Positions 49,881-58,578 of a DNA stretch of 64,000 nucleotides are shown here, in pieces. Each line of letters opens with the position of its first letter. The first letter of the stretch is position 1. Source of the stretch: Synergistetes bacterium ADurb.Bin155 (GTDB lineage Bacteria; Synergistota; Synergistia; Synergistales; Thermovirgaceae); assembly GCA_002070395.1 (NCBI GenBank), contig MWDE01000008.1:1-64000 (forward strand), given 5' to 3'. The notes beneath the pieces are model-generated. The model did no database searches and was not told the DNA's origin. It saw nothing but the letters and a program-made list of their open reading frames with translations. The position numbers and the translations under genes are program-made.

Positions 49881-50863
49881 ACCCCGGACCTCTCCCTGGT
49901 CACCGGTATGGCCAGGTCGTCGACGAACTCGTAGAAGGAATCAGCCTTGCGGCTTACGGCACCCAACGCCTCCAGGCTTATGGTCCAGGCGTCGGCCGGT
50001 TCCGCCGGCGCTACCAGCCCCCTCCCGGCGTGGCGGAGCCTTCGGGCCAGTTCCCGGGCCTCCTCCTCCGTCCGGGTGGCCCAGAACCACCAGGAAAAGC
50101 TGTTCTGCTGGTGAACGTCTATGTCGAAACGTCCGGGGAGGTAGACGTGCCGGTTGTCCAGGAGGAAGAGGGAGAAGGCGGTTATATCCGAGGCGGCCTC
50201 CCCCAGCCCGAAGGACCGGGGGTCCCGGACGATGTTCAGGAAGAGGCGGTCCGTGTTCAGGAGCCCCCACCGGTCCGTATCGGCCCGGCTCCGCCAGTAG
50301 TAGGCGTAGTCGCACTGGTTGAGGCAAAGCACATGGGGTGACCAGGGGACCCTTTCAAGCCCCAGGCCGTCCACCCTCCCCTCCAGTTCGGTCAGGCTTT
50401 CCCCTCCTGAATCGCGGCCCCGGGGGAAGGAAGATAGCATTTTCACCACCCCGGGGTGTTCCAGAAGGTCCCAGGCGATGGCCCCCCCGGTGAGGGAAAA
50501 GGTCTCCACCATCGGGACGCGGGGGAAGTACTCGAGCCCGGGGGACAGGGTCACCTTCTTGGTGCCCTGGAAGCCCTTGAAGCCCCTTTCAAAGAGCAGC
50601 GCTGTCTTCAGCTTCAGGCCCTCCAGCCCGGGGTCGTCGGGCTTTCCCCCCGGCAGGGACTCCAGGTAGGATTCCGCGGCCCAGCGGAGGAAGGCCTCCC
50701 GCCCCCGTGCCGTCAGGCAGAAACCTCCCTCGAGGTTCTCCAGGTACCCCTCTTTTTCCAGGGAAACCGCCGCGGTGGGGTCTTCCCCCGCCAGCTCTAT
50801 CAATTCTTCGGTCCAGAAAGGCCTGCTCTCGTCGAAGAGAAGCAGCACCCGTTCCATGCCCAT
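49877..50863 (-). CDS. Unrecognised cytosolic protein, 328 aa
   Basis: I do not recognise this family. The N-terminus (about 1-75) resembles a winged-helix module in rhythm ([45 protein letters not shown]). The rest is an alpha/beta domain rich in aromatic residues, with conserved-looking stretches [31 protein letters not shown] and [19 protein letters not shown]. No signal peptide or membrane helix is seen. ATG 50863 follows AAGGGAG; a GTG nine bases upstream is possible. It is tightly placed between cls and zupT and translationally coupled to zupT, so a link to metal uptake is possible but unproven. Confidence 0.75.
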   Translation of the reverse strand: MGMERVLLLFDESRPFWTEELIELAGEDPTAAVSLEKEGYLENLEGGFCLTARGREAFLRWAAESYLESLPGGKPDDPGLEGLKLKTALLFERGFKGFQGTKKVTLSPGLEYFPRVPMVETFSLTGGAIAWDLLEHPGVVKMLSSFPRGRDSGGESLTELEGRVDGLGLERVPWSPHVLCLNQCDYAYYWRSRADTDRWGLLNTDRLFLNIVRDPRSFGLGEAASDITAFSLFLLDNRHVYLPGRFDIDVHQQNSFSWWFWATRTEEEARELARRLRHAGRGLVAPAEPADAWTISLEALGAVSRKADSFYEFVDDLAIPVTRERSGV

Positions 50864-50878
50864 GGTCTTCACTCCCTT

Positions 50879-52333
50879 CTAGAGGAGAGGGCTCATCAGT
50901 TTGGCCACGCCCTCGACGGTCTTGAAGAGGAAGGGCCGTTTCTCCCACTCCAGCTTCGACAATTCCGTCGAGGCCTCGAGGAACTTTTTCTGCTCCGCCA
51001 GTATGGGAGCCACGGTCTTTTCGCCGTACACCACGCAGTTTATCTCAAAGTTGAGCGTGAAGGACCTGATATCGAAGTTGCTGGAACCGAAGAAGCACAG
51101 GTTGCCGTCGACGCTCATGGTCTTGGCGTGGATGACGCCGTCGTCGTAGAGGAAGATCCTGACGCCCTTGTCCATGAGGAGGTCGTAGTAGGCCATGGCC
51201 GCCTTCCCCACCAGGAACTGGTCGGACCTCCTGGGTATGACCAGCTTGATGTCGGCGCCGTTGAGGACGGCCACCTCCAGCCCCTCCACGAGGCTCTCGT
51301 CGGGGATGAGGTAGGGGGTGGTGATGACGACCTCCTTCGAGGCTGAGTGCAGCGCCGATACCACCAGCCGCTGGTAGTTCTCGGTACGGTAGGAGGGGCC
51401 GCTGGGCACCGCCTGGAAGAGGTGCTCGCCGTCGTGGCTGAAGAGCGGCTCGCCGGCGCGCTCGTCGATCAGCTCCAGGGTCTCCACGTACCAGTCCTCC
51501 AGGAAGACCCTCTGCAGCTGCAATGTTCCGGGTCCCTCGACGCGCATGGTCAGGTCCTTCCAGAGGAGCCCCTTGGCTTTGCCCCCGTAGGAGGGCTCGA
51601 TCATGTTGTGGGATCCGGTGTACCCGACCCTGCCGTCGATGACGGCGATCTTGCGGTGGTTCCTTAGGTCGAACCTGGCGGAGAGGGGGTCGCGCCGGAA
51701 CATGCTCAGGGGGAGGGCGCCCACCACCTTGACACCCGCCTCCCGCAGCGCCGGGGCCTTCCTCTTCAGGAACTTCGCCGAACCCAGGGAGTCCACCAGC
51801 AGGCGGCAGGACACCCCCCTGGCCGCCGCCCTTTCAAGGGCATCCAGGACCGGCCCTGTCACGCCGTCCCTGGCGAAGATGTAGTAAAGGAGGTGGACGT
51901 GGTGCTCGGCGGAATCGATATCATCGGCGAGGGACCGGGCCATCTCCTCCGTCGAGTCGATGATCTCCATCCTGTTCCCCCCCGTGGGGGGCATGTCCCC
52001 CAGTTTTTCGGCGAGGGAAGCCAGGCGGTAGAGGCGAAGGAGGCCGCCCGGCAGGTCCTTTTCTTCGGGTTTTTCCGCGTCCCAGGCGGCGCAGCAGGAG
52101 CGGTCCAGATTCTTCAGGATGGTCTCATGCCGTTCGGCCCTCCGGGCGGGGAGCCTGAAGGAGCCGAACACCAGGTAGAGGGCGAGCCCCGGGATGGGCC
52201 AGAAGAAGATCACCAGCAGCCACGTCATGGCCGCCGAGGGGGTGTGCAGCTGGGGTATGACGGCGATGCTAGCAAGCCTTATGACGACCGAGGAGAGGTC
52301 GTGGATCAGGATCAGGAGCAGTCCCAGGTCCAT
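50879..52333 (-). CDS. cls: Cardiolipin synthase (phospholipase D family)
   Basis: 484 residues. Two N-terminal membrane segments (LLLILIHDLSSVVIRLASIAV-like and WLLVIFFWPIPGLALYLVFGS-like regions) precede two PLD domains. Each has a full HKD motif: NHRKIAVIDGRVGYTGSHN (about 225) and IHAKTMSVDGNLCFFGSSN (about 405). It condenses phosphatidylglycerol, with a second lipid, to cardiolipin at the inner membrane. Length and order match bacterial ClsA. ATG 52333 follows GGGGGAGGGTGAG. Confidence 0.9.
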   Translation of the reverse strand: MDLGLLLILIHDLSSVVIRLASIAVIPQLHTPSAAMTWLLVIFFWPIPGLALYLVFGSFRLPARRAERHETILKNLDRSCCAAWDAEKPEEKDLPGGLLRLYRLASLAEKLGDMPPTGGNRMEIIDSTEEMARSLADDIDSAEHHVHLLYYIFARDGVTGPVLDALERAAARGVSCRLLVDSLGSAKFLKRKAPALREAGVKVVGALPLSMFRRDPLSARFDLRNHRKIAVIDGRVGYTGSHNMIEPSYGGKAKGLLWKDLTMRVEGPGTLQLQRVFLEDWYVETLELIDERAGEPLFSHDGEHLFQAVPSGPSYRTENYQRLVVSALHSASKEVVITTPYLIPDESLVEGLEVAVLNGADIKLVIPRRSDQFLVGKAAMAYYDLLMDKGVRIFLYDDGVIHAKTMSVDGNLCFFGSSNFDIRSFTLNFEINCVVYGEKTVAPILAEQKKFLEASTELSKLEWEKRPFLFKTVEGVAKLMSPLL

Positions 52334-52357
52334 TCCGCTCTCACCCTCCCCCCAGGG

Positions 52358-53164
52358 TTACAGGGACAGGCAGAAATCACAGACCACCGGCAGGTGGTCC
52401 GAAAACCTCACTTTGGGCACCTTCACCCCGGATACGGTTATCTCCGGAGAGTGCAGAATGAGATCCAGGCCGAGCATCGGCCGGCCGCTGGGGTAGGTCC
52501 GCTTCCCCCGGGTGTCGGCCTTCACCAGGCCCGCCTCAAGGAGGGACCCTATCTCGTGGTCGCCCCCAAAGGTGTTGAAATCACCGGCGATCAGGAGGGG
52601 CCTCTCCCGCTCACCCGCCAGGGCGGCCAGTTCGCGGATCTGCTCCCTCCTCGCGCCGGGCCCCAGCGACAGGTGGACCAGTTTCATATCGAAGCCGTCG
52701 AACCGCGCCTCAATGACGGTGTTCTTTATACCCCTGCCGAGCCTCCGGACCGACGCCCCCCGGATTGGGAGGGAGGAGACCACCGCGTTGCCCTGGTGTT
52801 GCAGCAACGGAATGTGACCGGAGATCCCGGGGGCCCGGTACTTGGGTGAGAAGACCCACTCCTGCCCTAGGACCTCCGCCAGGGAGCCGGGCTGGCTTTT
52901 TCCGCCGTTCCGGAAGGAGCCCCCGTCGGTCTCGACGAGCCCTACAATGTCGGGCTCGAGGGAGGCGATGAACTTTTCAATGCGGCCGGAGCGCTCCGTG
53001 GTGGTCCTCAGGGCCCCCGCGAAGGGGAAAGGTACATGGTAGCCCCAACCCGTGCCCGTGCCGTACCGGGTATTGTAAAGGACGAGCCTTATCGAACCGT
53101 CTTTCAGCGGCGCCACCCCCTCTCTTTGCGCTTCCTCTACCCTCTGACGGCCATTATCACCCAT
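52358..53164 (-). CDS. Endonuclease/exonuclease/phosphatase-family hydrolase
   Basis: 268 residues of the EEP fold: LVLYNTRYG (Asn), IVGLVETDGG (metal Glu), LVHLSLG (His), LIAGDFNTFGG (Asp-Asn pair) and KVRFSDHLPVVC (final Asp-His). All catalytic positions are present. Substrate is unclear: DNA, phosphoinositide-like lipids and nucleotides are all possible in this superfamily. Placement before cls suggests, weakly, lipid head-group chemistry. The first about 20 residues look non-conserved, so translation may start later. It has its own -10 box at 53207-53202. Confidence 0.82.
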   Translation of the reverse strand: MGDNGRQRVEEAQREGVAPLKDGSIRLVLYNTRYGTGTGWGYHVPFPFAGALRTTTERSGRIEKFIASLEPDIVGLVETDGGSFRNGGKSQPGSLAEVLGQEWVFSPKYRAPGISGHIPLLQHQGNAVVSSLPIRGASVRRLGRGIKNTVIEARFDGFDMKLVHLSLGPGARREQIRELAALAGERERPLLIAGDFNTFGGDHEIGSLLEAGLVKADTRGKRTYPSGRPMLGLDLILHSPEITVSGVKVPKVRFSDHLPVVCDFCLSL

Positions 53165-53201
53165 TCACGCTTCTTGCCGGGCCGTCTTCCGGGAAAAAAG
53201 T

Positions 53202-53207
53202 ATTATA
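53202..53207 (-). promoter_or_regulatory. -10 box (TATAAT on the minus strand) before the EEP gene
   Basis: TATAAT reads on the minus strand from 53207 to 53202, 38 bases before the EEP start. No clear -35 box is visible. Confidence 0.4.
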
Positions 53208-53227
53208 GCACAGAACGGGAGGAGGCT

Positions 53228-54883
53228 TCAGGGGCGGTGCCCTTCGATGATCCTCCCCACGACGAAGCGCAGGATCTCCGGGTAGACCTCGAGCATGTAG
53301 GGCAGGTGGACGCGCTCGGTGCACTTGTGGGAGTCCTTGGCCACGGCTCCCAGGTTCAGGATCGGTATGTCCAGTCCGGCCAGGGCCTCGACGGGGAGCC
53401 GGTACGGCCTCCCCCAGCCGGGCATGTTGCCGGCGAAGACCTCCATCTCCCGGTCATCGCCCTGGAAACCGCAATAACTCAGGTCCGAGACGCCCTCGAA
53501 GAAGGGCCTTACCTCGAGGTCAAGGCCGAAACGCCCTTTCATCTCCCGGACCGCCTCGAGGGCCGCTCCCTCGACCACCCTCTCGCCGGGGTTCGCGCCC
53601 AGGTTGGCCCTGTGGGGGTACCAGGGGGGGAGAAAACCCACCACCACGACGGGGGCGGCCGGGCCGCAGCGGTCCACCATCGCGCCGACCAGCCGGGCTG
53701 CGAGGTCCCTCTCGTCGGTCCCCGGCGGGGCCGCCTCCAGCGCCGCCGCCACAAATCTTTCGTAATCCTCTCCCAGGACCTCCCTCGCCAGGCGGTTGAG
53801 TTCGGCGAAGGTGAGCACCGCGGGTTCCCATTCGCGGATGCCCGACAAGAATCCGCCCCGGGCGATGAACTCCCCGGCGTTCTTCCGGTATTGCCCGATG
53901 GAAGCCTCCAGGGCCTCCCGGGCGACGGCCTTCAGTTCGGAGAGGATCTCCCCCGGCTGCCGGGTGGACGTCAGGTAGCTGTAGAAGGCGAAGCCCCTGG
54001 TCATGATGGTGGCCGAGTAATCCCCCCGGAGGTCGGTCTGCCTCTGGCAGCCGAAGGGCGGGAAGATCCTCCCCTGGAAGGAGTCGGCGAAGGCAGGATT
54101 GCCGTCGAGGGCCAGGTTTATCCGCGAGAGGACCGGCGCGGGGGAGAAGCCCTCGTAGTACTCGCCGGCGTGGGCCTCCTTGCCGGCGCAGAAGAAAAAG
54201 CAGTTTATCTTCCCCAGGCTGCCCAGGTAGATCGTCGGCCCCCCCTCCTCCCCGGGGGCGAAGGTGGGCTCCAGGTCGACGCAGGCCAGATAGTTGAGGC
54301 CTTCTTCCTTTTGGAAGCGGGCCAGGTACGAAGAGGCCGAGAGCATCCCGAGGGAGTTGTTCTCCTCGTCGGGGACGAAAAGGGCGGCCACGTTGGCGCC
54401 GTACTTCCCCGAATTGGCGGCGGCCTCCATGAAGAGGTCCATCCCGGCCGCCACACCGCTTTTCATGTCGGCGACGCCCCTCCCGAAGAGCCACTGGCCG
54501 GACTCGAGGTCCTTCCTCGCGTCGGCGGGGATCGCCGCCGAAGCGAGGCGCCGGGTGTAATCCTCGGGCTGGAAGGCGTAAGGGGCGAGCGGGCCGCAGC
54601 CCTCGACGCCCACCACGTCCATGTGCCCCGTCAGGATGACCGTGTCGGCCGTCTCCCTTTCGGCCCTGACGATGGCGAAGACGAGGTGCCTGCCGTGGGG
54701 GTCGCCCTCCAGCGGCAGGAGGCGGAGGTCCCCGGGGTGCCTATCGAAATAGGGCAGTCCCCGGAGACGGTCATGGATGAAGCGGGCGATCCGGTTCTCG
54801 CTCTCGCCGCAAGGCGATACGCTGGGTATCCCCACCAGGTCGAGGAAAAGCCGGTAAAGTCGGTCCCCCTCCTGGGGCTTCAT
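53228..54883 (-). CDS. M20-family peptidase, RocB-like
   Basis: 551 residues. The M20 metal motifs are present: ILTGHMDVVGVEG (His, then catalytic Asp), FGRGVADMKSG (bridging Asp), PDEENNSLG (Glu-Glu) and a late His in LGAVAKDSHKCTERVHLP. Length and the central domain match RocB (arginine utilisation protein), larger than usual M20 peptidases. The exact reaction of RocB is not established; a deacylase or dipeptidase role in arginine catabolism is likely. It starts 3 bases after the aminotransferase gene ends, so the two are one operon. Confidence 0.85.
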   Translation of the reverse strand: MKPQEGDRLYRLFLDLVGIPSVSPCGESENRIARFIHDRLRGLPYFDRHPGDLRLLPLEGDPHGRHLVFAIVRAERETADTVILTGHMDVVGVEGCGPLAPYAFQPEDYTRRLASAAIPADARKDLESGQWLFGRGVADMKSGVAAGMDLFMEAAANSGKYGANVAALFVPDEENNSLGMLSASSYLARFQKEEGLNYLACVDLEPTFAPGEEGGPTIYLGSLGKINCFFFCAGKEAHAGEYYEGFSPAPVLSRINLALDGNPAFADSFQGRIFPPFGCQRQTDLRGDYSATIMTRGFAFYSYLTSTRQPGEILSELKAVAREALEASIGQYRKNAGEFIARGGFLSGIREWEPAVLTFAELNRLAREVLGEDYERFVAAALEAAPPGTDERDLAARLVGAMVDRCGPAAPVVVVGFLPPWYPHRANLGANPGERVVEGAALEAVREMKGRFGLDLEVRPFFEGVSDLSYCGFQGDDREMEVFAGNMPGWGRPYRLPVEALAGLDIPILNLGAVAKDSHKCTERVHLPYMLEVYPEILRFVVGRIIEGHRP

Positions 54884-54886
54884 GGG

Positions 54887-56116
54887 CTACTTCCCCCCGC
54901 CACGGCCGGCGCGGTACCGCCTCAGCGCCTTTGCCAGCCGGAGGGCCCCCTCCTCCGCCTGGTCGGGCTTGACCGCGGCGAAGGCGAAGCGGATCCTGTC
55001 TCCCCCCCTCCCCGGCTCGGGGTAGAAGTGGGCACCCGGCACCACCGCCACCTTTTCGTTCTTTATGGCCTCCATCGCGAAGGCCTGCGCGTCCTTCAAC
55101 CAGGGGATCCTCCCCCAGATGAAGAACCCCCCGCCGGGGACGTCGACCTCGAGCCCCTCCGGCCCGGCATGCTTCACCAGGGAGGCGGCCAGGGCATCGC
55201 GGTTCGCCTTGTAGAGGGGGCGCACCTTCGCGAGATGCTCCTGGAGGCCCCCGGCGCCGGCCAGGTCACAGACGGCGTACTGGATGACATCGGGCAGGCA
55301 GAGGGTTCCCGCGATGCGCAGCTTCTCCAGGGCCATGTCGACGGGAGAGGGGGCGATCATCCATCCCAGCCTCAGGCCTGGGGCGATGACCTTCGAGAAA
55401 CTTCCCATGTAGATCACCCTGCGGTCGTCGCCGGACGCGCGGATGTAGGTGCCCCTGGGTTTCTCCTCGAAGGTGATGTTCCTGTAGGGGTCATCCTCGA
55501 AGATGACGAAGTCGTGGCGCCGGGCGAGTTCCAGCACCCGCTCCTTCTTCTCGTCGCTGGTGGAGAACCCCGTGGGGTTTTGGTAGGTGGGGATCGTATA
55601 GAAGGCCTTGACCTTCTTTTCGGCGAGGAGCCTCTCCATCGCTTCGACATCGGGCCCGTCGGGGAGCAGGTCGACCCCCTCGAGGAGCACCCCGTCCCGG
55701 CGGAAGACTCCCAGGGCGTCGGGGTAGGAGGGCGATTCCACCATCACCCTGTCGCCGGGGTCGAGGAGGCACTCCGACAGGAGGGACATCCCCTCCTGGG
55801 AGCCGTTGGTGACCAGGAGGTCCCCCGGCGTGACCCACCCGGGGAGGAGCCCGTCGCGCCCCATCCACTCCACTATCCACCGGAGGAGGTCCGGCACACC
55901 GCGCCGGTGGGGGGTGTAGCCCCAGTTGACCCGGCCCTCGGCGAGCACCTTCTGGAAGGACTCCCTCAGCTCCTTTTCGGGGTACAGTTCGGCCATGGGT
56001 TCGCCGGCGGAGAGCATCAGGGCGCCCTGGCGGGCCGCCTCCCTCATCACCACCGAGATGGCCGATTCCTCGAGCCTGTCGCGAACGGTCGCGCTGAAAC
56101 GGTCCTTCCACTCCAT
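54887..56116 (-). CDS. PLP-dependent aminotransferase, class I/II (LysN/MocR-domain type)
   Basis: 409 residues of fold type I. VNWGYTPHRRGVPDLLRWI and VTNGSQEGMSLLSE form the PLP phosphate region. PTYQNPTGFS and DDPYR include the Asp that pairs with the PLP ring nitrogen. MGSFSKVIAPGLRLGW holds the Schiff-base Lys. The sequence type matches 2-aminoadipate/multisubstrate aminotransferases, related to the C-terminal domain of MocR regulators but without the DNA-binding part. Substrate is probably an aromatic, branched or adipate-type amino acid. ATG 56116 is preferred over ATG 56155. Divergent from the second aminotransferase gene. Confidence 0.88.
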   Translation of the reverse strand: MEWKDRFSATVRDRLEESAISVVMREAARQGALMLSAGEPMAELYPEKELRESFQKVLAEGRVNWGYTPHRRGVPDLLRWIVEWMGRDGLLPGWVTPGDLLVTNGSQEGMSLLSECLLDPGDRVMVESPSYPDALGVFRRDGVLLEGVDLLPDGPDVEAMERLLAEKKVKAFYTIPTYQNPTGFSTSDEKKERVLELARRHDFVIFEDDPYRNITFEEKPRGTYIRASGDDRRVIYMGSFSKVIAPGLRLGWMIAPSPVDMALEKLRIAGTLCLPDVIQYAVCDLAGAGGLQEHLAKVRPLYKANRDALAASLVKHAGPEGLEVDVPGGGFFIWGRIPWLKDAQAFAMEAIKNEKVAVVPGAHFYPEPGRGGDRIRFAFAAVKPDQAEEGALRLAKALRRYRAGRGGGK

Positions 56117-56186
56117 GAAGAGAACCCTCCCTCGGGGATCCCCGCGGCCGTTCACGACTAAATCACTGGCCGGAGGATCGGGTCAT

Positions 56187-56208
56187 GGTACAAAGAGGAT
56201 TGTACCAG
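56187..56208. promoter_or_regulatory. Inverted repeat between the divergent aminotransferase genes
   Basis: Perfect 8-bp arms TGGTACAA (56187-56194) and TTGTACCA (56201-56208) with a 6-base spacer. They lie 71 bases before one gene and 94 before the other. It is a candidate operator for a dimeric regulator that is not encoded next to it. Confidence 0.5.
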
Positions 56209-56301
56209 CCCGGGGCGCGCCCTCAAAACCCCGCCGCCCTTCACTTCCGGCCCGGGAAAGTGCATACTCTTGGCGGGGCTGTTTTTTCAAAGCGGGGAGT
56301 G

Positions 56302-57435
56302 ATGGTGGTGAAGATAGAACCCTTCGGCGTCGAACAGTGGATGGGGCGCTGGGAGACCCTGGCGGTCAACAACATCGCCGAGACCTGCGTCGATTCCCTG
56401 GTCCTCTACGACCTGCTCGAGATGTCTGGCAGGAAGGAAGATATCATCGTGGACCTGCTGGGCACCCGGATGACCTACGGCGACATCAGGGGGAGCGAAA
56501 GGCTCCGGGGCCTCATCGCCGGCCTTTACGAGGGCGGCGACCCTGAGAGGGTCCTCGTCATGAACGGGGGGTCGGCGGCCAACTTCCTGGCCCTTTTCAC
56601 CCTGGTGGAACCCGGCGACCGGGTCATCAGCGTGTGGCCCACCTACCAGCAGCTGACCAGCATCCCCGAGGCCTTCGGGGCGGAGGTGAAGATACTCCCC
56701 CTTAGGCCCGAGAACGGCTGGCTCCCCGACCCGGACGAGTTGAGAGGGATGGCCCGCGGGGGGGTCGACCTGGTCTGCCTCAACAACCCCAACAACCCCA
56801 CGGGATCCCTCATGGACAGGGGCCTGCTGGAAGAGATTGCCCTCATCGCCCGTGAAAAGGGGGCCTGGGTCCTCTGCGACGAGGCCTACCGGGGGCTCAA
56901 CCACGAAGAGGGCGCCCCGGCGACCTCCATAACGGAGGTCTACGAAAGGGGCATAAGCACGGGGAGCTTTTCAAAGGTCTTCTCCCTGGCCGGCCTGAGG
57001 AGCGGGTGGATGACGGGCCCCGCGGAGTTCATCGAGGAGGCCTTCTCCCGGAGGGACTACACCACCGTCAGCTGCGGCCCGCTGGTGGACGCCCTCTCGG
57101 TGGTCGCCCTCGAAAACCGCGGCGGGATCATGGAGAGGAACCTCGGCATCATCAGGGAGAGCCTCGCCGTACTGGAGGAGTGGATCGACGCCCACCCCCG
57201 TTTCCACTGGGTCAAACCCCGGGCGGGGACGACGGCCTTCCCCGGTTACGACTACGACATGCCCTCCGACGAGTTCTGCGTCGACCTGTTGGGCGGCACG
57301 GGGACCTTCCTCCTCCCCGGGAGCTGCTTCGGCATCGACAAGAGGCTCCGGGTGGGTTACGCCTACGGCACGGAAGTCCTCCGGCGGGGGCTGGCTTCCC
57401 TGTCGGAGTGGCTTGAAAGCCGCTTCCCCAATTGA
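56302..57435 (+). CDS. PLP-dependent aminotransferase (capreomycidine synthase-like group)
   Basis: 377 residues of fold type I. VMNGGSAANFLAL lies at the phosphate site, LNNPNNPTGSL and CDEAYRGL at the PLP ring, and STGSFSKVFSLAGLRSGW contains the Schiff-base Lys. The unusual start, WMGRWETLAVNNIAETCVDSL, resembles aminotransferases grouped with capreomycidine synthase rather than classical aspartate aminotransferases. Substrate cannot be named. ATG 56302 follows GGGGAG; a GTG two codons downstream is possible. It precedes the lipoate/gcv operon but is separated from it by a promoter. Confidence 0.85.
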   Translation: MVVKIEPFGVEQWMGRWETLAVNNIAETCVDSLVLYDLLEMSGRKEDIIVDLLGTRMTYGDIRGSERLRGLIAGLYEGGDPERVLVMNGGSAANFLALFTLVEPGDRVISVWPTYQQLTSIPEAFGAEVKILPLRPENGWLPDPDELRGMARGGVDLVCLNNPNNPTGSLMDRGLLEEIALIAREKGAWVLCDEAYRGLNHEEGAPATSITEVYERGISTGSFSKVFSLAGLRSGWMTGPAEFIEEAFSRRDYTTVSCGPLVDALSVVALENRGGIMERNLGIIRESLAVLEEWIDAHPRFHWVKPRAGTTAFPGYDYDMPSDEFCVDLLGGTGTFLLPGSCFGIDKRLRVGYAYGTEVLRRGLASLSEWLESRFPN

Positions 57436-57480
57436 AGGGGCCCGGCGATATTCTTCAGGTCACCCTGTAATTTCATCATT

Positions 57481-57509
57481 CGGACAGCTATACCCCTGAA
57501 CCGTATAAT
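57481..57509 (+). promoter_or_regulatory. Promoter of the lplA-gcv operon
   Basis: -35-like CGGACA (57481-57486) and consensus -10 TATAAT (57504-57509) with a 17-bp spacer, 56 bases before lplA. The transcript leader is too short for a glycine riboswitch. Confidence 0.65.
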
Positions 57510-57534
57510 GTGGTAGACTCAATGCCGGACCCAG

Positions 57535-57553
57535 CGGCGGCCGTCGGCCGCCG
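57535..57553 (+). promoter_or_regulatory. Stem-loop touching the lplA ribosome site
   Basis: Perfect arms CGGCGGCC (57535-57542) and GGCCGCCG (57546-57553) with a 3-base loop end on the first base of the ribosome site GGGAGG. Such a strong fold may modulate initiation of the first gene. Confidence 0.5.
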
Positions 57554-57564
57554 GGAGGACGACG

Positions 57565-58578
57565 ATGGAATTTCAAAGGGTGCGGCTGGTACGTTCCGAC
57601 GTGACGAACCCCTGGGATAACCTGGCCAGGGAAGAGCAGCTGGTGAACCTCTGCGAAGAGGACGAGGCGATCCTCTACCTCTGGCAGAACGCCCACACCG
57701 TGGTGGTGGGGCGCAACCAGAACCCCTGGGCCGAATGCCGCCTGGACCTCCTCGAGTCGGAGGGGGGCAAGCTCGCGCGGCGTTCGACCGGCGGGGGGGC
57801 CGTCTACCACGATCTCGGCAACCTCAACTACTCCTTTATCCTTCCCAGGAAACGCTACAACATGGAACGGCAGCTGGCCGTCATCCTCGGCGCCCTCCGG
57901 GGGCTCGGCCTCGACGCCGAGTTCTCCGGCAGGAACGACCTGGTCATCGGCGGCAGGAAGTTCTCCGGCAACGCCTACCAGCTGACCAGGGACAAGGGGC
58001 TCCACCACGGCACCCTCCTCTTCTCCGCCGACATGGCCATGCTCTCCCGGTACCTGAACGTGGACCCCGAAAAACTGAAGACCAAGGGGGTGGCCTCGGT
58101 GGCCTCCCGGGTGATGAACCTCCGGGACGCCTCACCGGGCCTGACCCTGGCGGACCTCCAGGACGCCCTCGAAGAGGAGTTCCTCGCCAGCTATCCCGCC
58201 GCCGAACGGCTCAGGGAACAGGGGACGCCCGGGGGGGAGGAGTTCCAGCGCCTCGCCAGGCGCTACCGGAGCCGGGAGTGGCGTTACGGCCGCTCCCCCG
58301 GCTGCGAGGTCTCGCTCCGGCGGCGCTTCCCCTGGGGGGGGCTGGAGATCCGCTTCGACGTGAGGGACGGCCGCGTCTCCTCCCCGGTGGTCTTTTCCGA
58401 CGCCATGGACGGCGAGATGATCCTCGCCCTGGGCGGGATGCTGGAAGGCGTGCCCTTCCGGTGGAAGGAGATGGCCGACGCGGTCAGGAGGGGTTTCCCC
58501 GGCCGGCGGGAGATGGCCGAAACGGCCGCCTGGCTCGAGGAAGCCCCCATAGGTGAAAGGAAGGAGGCTTGTTCATGA
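57565..58578 (+). CDS. lplA: Lipoate-protein ligase A
   Basis: 337 residues with the BPL/LplA fold. LYLWQNAHTVVVGRNQNPWAE and RRSTGGGAVYHDLGNLNYSF form the lipoyl-AMP loop, and GRNDLVIGGRKFSGNAYQ holds the catalytic Lys. A C-terminal accessory domain follows, so activation and transfer of lipoate can be done by one protein. It should attach lipoate to K64 of GcvH, encoded two genes downstream. The stop overlaps gcvT by four bases. Placement at the head of a gcv operon ties lipoate salvage directly to glycine breakdown. Confidence 0.92.
   Translation: MEFQRVRLVRSDVTNPWDNLAREEQLVNLCEEDEAILYLWQNAHTVVVGRNQNPWAECRLDLLESEGGKLARRSTGGGAVYHDLGNLNYSFILPRKRYNMERQLAVILGALRGLGLDAEFSGRNDLVIGGRKFSGNAYQLTRDKGLHHGTLLFSADMAMLSRYLNVDPEKLKTKGVASVASRVMNLRDASPGLTLADLQDALEEEFLASYPAAERLREQGTPGGEEFQRLARRYRSREWRYGRSPGCEVSLRRRFPWGGLEIRFDVRDGRVSSPVVFSDAMDGEMILALGGMLEGVPFRWKEMADAVRRGFPGRREMAETAAWLEEAPIGERKEACS

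Noticed and set aside
53036..56161. A 1041-codon plus-strand open frame opposite the peptidase and aminotransferase genes
   Set aside because: It is a high-GC shadow. The minus-strand frames carry complete M20 and PLP-enzyme motifs, while this one has a repetitive Gly/Val/His-rich composition and no recognisable domain.
57436..57564. Glycine riboswitch before the gcv operon
   Set aside because: The promoter leaves only about 50 bases of leader, and no tandem aptamer pattern is visible.
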